In this document: piece after piece, positions 59,401-64,000 of the stretch
Numbering within the stretch: position 1 is the first letter of the stretch
Layout: every line of letters starts with the position of its first letter
NCBI GenBank assembly: GCA_001312405.1
Contig: BBDR01000018.1
Coordinates: 1-64,000, forward strand
Source of the DNA: Clostridium sp. NkU-1
Lineage (GTDB): Bacteria; Bacillota_A; Clostridia; Lachnospirales; Lachnospiraceae
DNA: 64,000 bases
Direction of reading: 5' to 3'
Notes under the pieces: model-generated
The model's database searches: none
What the model saw: the letters and a program-made list of their open reading frames with translations, nothing else
What the model was told of the DNA's origin: nothing
Made by a program: the position numbers and the translations under genes

Positions 59401-59873
59401 ATACGGACGACAAGGCGGCAGCAGGAAGGTTTGTAACCGACAGTGACGGACAGTTTGTAGTAAAGAGACTGCCAAAGGACACCTACACATTCCTTGAGAC
59501 AAAAGCTCCGGCCGGGTATCGTATCAACAACAATATACCGCCTGTGACATTAGATGGGGTCAACAGCTTTACGATTACGGTCCAGGATGAGAAAATCAGT
59601 GGCAGCGGAGGTTCATCGGGAGGACCTTCCGGAAGGGATAATCCCGGAGGCCCTGGAGCTGCGGTAACAATCGTGCCGGACCCAATCCCGCTTGCAAACC
59701 TGCCGGGAGATGGATCTGTGGATCTGCTGATTGTTGATGACGGAAACGTACCCCTTGCCAATCTGCCTAAGACAGGTGACAGGCAAAATGCCGCTGGTAA
59801 GATGATAGTAGCCCTGTCCGGCTTTATGTTAGCTCTTTATGCGGCACTTAGCAAAAAGAAGAAGGAAAATTAA
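44488..59873 (+). CDS. giant LPXTG-anchored surface protein with about 25 Cna-B/SpaA-like domains (12 or more frameshifts)
   Basis: About 5,120 residues when frames are joined. The N-terminus has a long basic signal peptide (KKVHRLKRVIAWLLTIAIVTGN, cleaved near TAYA-SE) and a Ser/Glu/Thr-rich, SEATPSEA-bearing stretch to about 45500. A unique region (45500-47000) precedes many domains ending in E-box sequences such as GTYTLKEIKAPEGY, each with a Lys early in the domain, as in isopeptide-forming pilin folds. A DUF11-like block (53400-55350) and an SdrD-like segment (GRIWIDDNNNGIQDE) lie inside. The C-terminus is NLPKTGD, a hydrophobic helix and KKKKEN, a sortase signal. One signal peptide and one anchor argue for one gene. 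AAGGAGG precedes the ATG. A likely adhesin; the ligand is unknown. Confidence 0.85.
56370..57840 (+). repeat. domain module A-B-A-C, first copy, inside the giant surface protein
   Basis: Four successive domains. A-type carry an extra helix (EEAWKAFTDAM; DGAFASYQNQ) and PYGTYTL. B-type has KKADNAGN, GPGKYE and KPFYVRID. C-type has DGKYVALDENN and GRVTVKRLP. The order A-B-A-C recurs from 58135. Confidence 0.75.
58135..59595 (+). repeat. domain module A-B-A-C, second copy, inside the giant surface protein
   Basis: The same order: A (DGAFEHFAEDL), B (KKADNLGN, GPGRYE, EPFYIRID), A (PGAWDSYRHQ), C (DGRFVKLDHGS, GQFVVKRLP). A single different domain (57840-58130, KAASHNHEMRLDGAVFEIYSD) separates it from the first copy. 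Confidence 0.75.
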
Positions 59874-59895
59874 TAAAATAAAGGAAATCTGTTTA

Positions 59896-61364
<1,469 letters not shown>

Positions 61365-61372
61365 GATAATAA

Positions 61373-61406
61373 GGGGCCTGTACCTCCAAAAAAGGGAACT
61401 GGCCCC
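61373..61406 (+). terminator. gdhA terminator
   Basis: ggggcc (61373-61378) pairs with ggcccc (61401-61406), with partial extension of the stem inward and an AATTTTTA tail, just after the gdhA stop. Confidence 0.65.
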
Positions 61407-61547
61407 AATTTTTAAAATACGAAAATTATGCTGGCATTATCATCATTTATAGTATATAATAAACGATAAGGCTTGAGGCGGAGTATTCTTCGCCTTATTG
61501 TTTTCCAGAAAGTTATTTTAGAAAGACAGAAAGCAGGTGATGATCCT

Positions 61548-62437
61548 ATGCATAAATTCTTAAGAACCATTGGTTTCAGCCTTTATCAAAAAGACAGGGA
61601 AATAAAAAAAGTTATTGGATAAGCTCTGTGAAGATTTGACCGGCCTGAAACGGATTCAGATTGATGAGGAATCCAATCTCTGTGAGCTTCGCAGGGAAGT
61701 GGCTCCGGGTATGGGGATTGCTATCTTTGGAGAAATGGACCGGGAAGGGGAGTTTCATAGAAGCTACTATTATCCATATTTGAAAAGCAATGATATGACA
61801 TCAGAAGTAGCCTGTTCCATCCAGCGCCATACGGAGCGGGAAACTTACGCCGGCCTTTTGGATGAATATAAGGTAGGGATTTCTCTTATATTCTATATAG
61901 ACAATTCCTTTGATTGCAGGGAACGGATCATTGATCATCATCCGCTTGAAACCAGAGATGTCTATCTTAGCGGCCTTGCAGTAAGCGGAAAAGTCCTTCT
62001 TCCTATTCAGAAAACAGAAATACAAAGGGAAAAGGCCAGAGTGGCGGCAAAAGACCGTAATACGCTTTTAGAGGCGGCAAAAAACGGCGATGAAGACGCG
62101 ATGGAGACCCTTACCATTGAAGATATAGATTTATATTCCCAGGCTTCCAGAAGGGTAATGAAAGAGGATCTGTATTCCATTATTGATTCCTGCTTTATGC
62201 CCTGTGGTGTAGAATGTGACCAGTACTCCATTATAGGAGAAATCGTAAAGATAGATGAGAAGAAAAATCAGATCACCAAAGAAGAGGTTTATGATTTTAC
62301 TTTAGAGTGCAGTGACCTTGTTTTCCACGTGGGGATTGCTAAAAAAAGATCTGGTGGGAACTCCGGAAATCGGGCGCAGGTTTAAGGGACAAATATGGAT
62401 GCAGGGAACCGTGAATTTTTCTGAGCCGGTGGAATAA
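61548..62437 (+). CDS. DUF3881-like protein of unknown function (2 frameshifts)
   Basis: About 296 residues. The start MHKFLRTIGFSLYQKDREIK, the middle APGMGIAIFGEMDREGEFHRSYYYPYL and FIDNSFDCRERIIDHHP-like region, and an end GTPEIGRRFKGQIWMQGTVNFSEPVE are seen after correcting A runs near 61605-61611 and 62341-62347. I recall this pattern as DUF3881, common in Lachnospiraceae. There is no signal peptide or membrane segment. An acidic, charged middle (EAAKNGDEDAMETLTIEDID) follows. A small GC hairpin lies in the leader near 61470-61495. Confidence 0.7.
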
Positions 62438-62450
62438 GTATAAAATTGTC

Positions 62451-62479
62451 TTGACGAAACGTCGGAATATGAATATAAT
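62451..62479 (+). promoter_or_regulatory. tRNA-Arg promoter
   Basis: TTGACG (62451-62456) and TATAAT (62474-62479) are 17 bases apart, about 70 bases before the tRNA. Confidence 0.8.
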
Positions 62480-62550
62480 AGTAGACGGACCGTAAAGGAA
62501 AGCAGAAGAGAAAAACGATTCTGCCTGTTTCTTTGCAGTTTCATATAGGA

Positions 62551-62624
62551 GTTTCTGTAGCTCAGCAGGATAGAGCGTCCGCCTCCTAAGCGGAAGGCCA
62601 GCGGTTCGAATCCGCTCAGGAACA
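62551..62624 (+). tRNA. tRNA-Arg (anticodon CCU)
   Basis: A 74-nt cloverleaf. The acceptor stem GTTTCTG pairs with CAGGAAC, discriminator A. The anticodon stem TCCGC/GCGGA holds the loop CTCCTAA with CCT. The T arm is GCGGTTCGAATCCGC. CCA is not encoded. Confidence 0.95.
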
Positions 62625-62636
62625 TCAAATGAACAG

Positions 62637-62689
62637 GGTACGAAGTATTGAACAGTTTTATTAGATTGTCCAATATTTCGTACCTTTTT
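62637..62689 (+). terminator. tRNA-Arg terminator
   Basis: ggtacgaagtattg (62637-62650) pairs with caatatttcgtacc (62671-62684), one wobble, extended inward by a few pairs, followed by a T run. Confidence 0.88.
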
Positions 62690-62817
62690 CTATGCCCAAA
62701 AGCCTGTGTTTATAAGTATTTACACATTTGATATGAAATCAGGCTTGAAGATTGTGTTTGATAGAAAACCTTGAATTTATAATAGAAAAGCCAAAATCAA
62801 TGACTTTTGAACATCAT

Positions 62818-63620
62818 TGTCTAAATTATATGGCACTGGTTTTCTTCTCTTCATACAGCAGCTCAAACTTATCCGGTGTTTTATAATTTAATGTACTGTG
62901 TGGTCTTTCTGAATTGTAGAAACGAATGTAGTTATCGACACTTTCACAGAATTGCCGCTCTAACTTATAGATAGTGCGATAGAGCCCTTCCTTTTTCATA
63001 GACGCGAAAAATGCTTCTGCAACTGCATTGTCGTAAGGGCTTCCAGACTTGGAGAACGATTGGACAACCTTGTTCACGCGCAATAACTTTCGTAAGGCAT
63101 TTGAGGTGTATTGTGCTCCCCTGTCACTGTGGAAAGTTAGCTGCTGCGGGTTACTCCTTTCCTTGAATGCACGCTTAAAGGTGGAGGTTATTAGGTATGT
63201 ACTGTTCTTCGGGGATATCCCATATGCAACGATTTTGCGTGAGAACAAGTCTAAGATCATACAAACATACTGATATTTATCATTGATCTTGAAGCAGGTG
63301 ACATCGCTGACCCAGAAACGGTTTGGTTCCGAAACTTGAAATTGTCGTTGCAGATGGTTTTGCTTTTTGGCAAACCGAAGGTGTTTTTTGTACTCCTTCT
63401 TAGAGTTAATAACAATGCTTTCTATTCCCATCTCTCGCATTAGCTCAGCAACATATTTGGGAGTAGTCTTAATACCCCGCTCTGCAGGCAGATATCGGAT
63501 GCTGATTCACCATTATAATAAAGAGCAACCAATTCTTGCTTTTGTTCATCAGAAAATCTCATGTATATTTCCTCCATAAACTTTGATTATATTCTTAGGT
63601 TAATCAAAAGTTTAGAGACA
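62818..63620 (-). mobile_element. IS3-family insertion sequence, internally deleted
   Basis: The element is bounded by short inverted ends: TGTCTAAA at the left (62818) and, read inward, TGTCTCTAAAC at the right (ending 63620). Both are preceded by CAT when read into the element. About 800 bp is shorter than complete IS3-family members (about 1.2-1.5 kb). I see no convincing target duplication. Confidence 0.7.
62826..63562 (-). pseudogene. IS3-family transposase, OrfA start joined to OrfB remainder
   Basis: From the ATG at 63562 (GGAGG upstream) the sequence gives an OrfA-like HTH start, MRFSDEQKQELVALYYNGES. Near 63485-63500 it passes, with a frame change, into the middle of OrfB: GIKTTPKYVAELMREMG, then the DDE core with VSDVTCFKINDKYQYVCMILDLFSRKIVAYG, FHSDRGAQYTS and the final Glu in SPYDNAVAEAFFASMKKE. 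The end of OrfA and the first part of OrfB are missing, so this is a true deletion and not a 1-base error. Probably inactive. Confidence 0.8.
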
Positions 63621-63835
63621 ATGGTGAAATTTCTCAAGAGTATTGATAATATTATTGTGCTTTGTGGCGATATTTGGTATAATTAGTCAACGGTAGGCGC
63701 AATATCTGTCCACGCAATATAAGAATGATAATAGTTGACCGTGTAGGAGTTACTCTGTGCGGTTTTCTTGTTATAGCAATAATACGTAGCTCGGCAATCC
63801 AGAACCAGAATTTGTAGAGTTGGAGAAAAGTATGT

Positions 63836-64000
63836 ATGAAAGTTTTACAAACTAAAGCTTAGAGGTGCAGCTTTTACTGAGGAAACTATACTGCCGTTGT
63901 TTTCGGATTCAAAAGAACGGATTTCGTTGATTTACGGTAAAAATGGAACAGGTAAAAGTACCATATCAAAAGCTGTTTTAAAGGTATCTGGTAAAGAGCT
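63836..64000 (+). CDS. AAA-family ATPase, N-terminal fragment cut by the window edge (1 frameshift)
   Basis: From the ATG at 63836, with GGAGAAAAG upstream and one T fewer in the TTTT run at 63843-63846, the frame reads MKVYKLKLRGAAFTEETILP, then a Walker A motif in SLIYGKNGTGKSTISKAVLK. The rest is outside the window. The early placement of the P-loop (about residues 35-42) resembles SMC/RloC/PrrC-like ATPases that often belong to defence genes. That role is inference; it could also be another ABC/AAA-type protein. Confidence 0.6.

Noticed and set aside
61470..61500. A riboswitch upstream of the DUF3881-like gene
   Set aside because: Only one short GC hairpin is visible; there is no recognizable conserved core.

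Overview
This window is the replication-origin region of a chromosome from a low-to-mid GC Firmicute, most likely a Lachnospiraceae/Clostridium cluster XIVa relative (Lacrimispora-like; genus inferred, not proven). The signs are the dnaA-dnaN-S4-recF-gyrB-gyrA cluster facing away from rpmH-rnpA-yidD-yidC-jag-mnmE-mnmG-rsmG-parA-parB, DnaA boxes on both sides of dnaA, three exact parS sites, a bifunctional adhE, a DUF3881-like gene and a sortase-anchored surface protein with SEATPSEA-type sequence near its N-terminus.

Layout. 0.2-3.1 kb: tRNA-Ser(GCU), an acyltransferase (plsC), the two subunits of a class I fumarase-type Fe-S hydro-lyase and an Rrf2 regulator. 3.3-9.2 kb: a cellobiose-type PTS operon (IIB-IIC-IIA-6-phospho-beta-glucosidase-HPr paralog) divergent from a PRD/EIIA-type regulator, with a perfect 20-bp inverted repeat between them. 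9.2-10.6 kb: CNNM/CorC-family membrane protein. 10.8-19.8 kb: gyrA, gyrB, recF, S4 protein, dnaN, dnaA and a bipartite oriC. 19.9-27.2 kb: an ECF-type S component, then a carbohydrate-uptake and hydrolysis locus (GH43, AraC regulator, two ABC permeases, a lipoprotein binding protein, an (alpha/alpha)6 glycoside hydrolase) lodged between dnaA and rpmH. 27.6-38.3 kb: rpmH to parB plus a DUF4446 protein, with a probably inactive alpha/beta-hydrolase between the parS sites. 38.4-44.2 kb: pantothenate kinase, adhE, nudC, bioY. 44.5-59.9 kb: one giant cell-wall-anchored protein of about 5,100 residues made of SpaA/Cna-B-like domains. 60.0-64.0 kb: gdhA, a DUF3881-like gene, tRNA-Arg(CCU), a deleted IS3-family element and the start of an AAA ATPase.

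The genes nearest the origin serve replication initiation, supercoiling, tRNA modification, membrane insertion and origin segregation, and almost all run with the forks. The sugar locus at 20.5-27.2 kb, the hydrolase at 34.7 kb, the pantothenate kinase, nudC and bioY run against them. The sugar genes form two separate units: a PTS system for beta-glucosides and an ABC/GH43 system for an oligosaccharide, probably of plant cell wall origin.

A major caveat: a large share of the protein genes, including essential ones (rpmH, dnaA, dnaN, gyrB, mnmE, parA, parB), carry 1-base frameshifts, mostly in A/T runs of six to eight and sometimes in GG/CC runs. The protein sequence always continues in another frame, so these are read here as uncorrected sequencing indels and the genes are annotated at full span.
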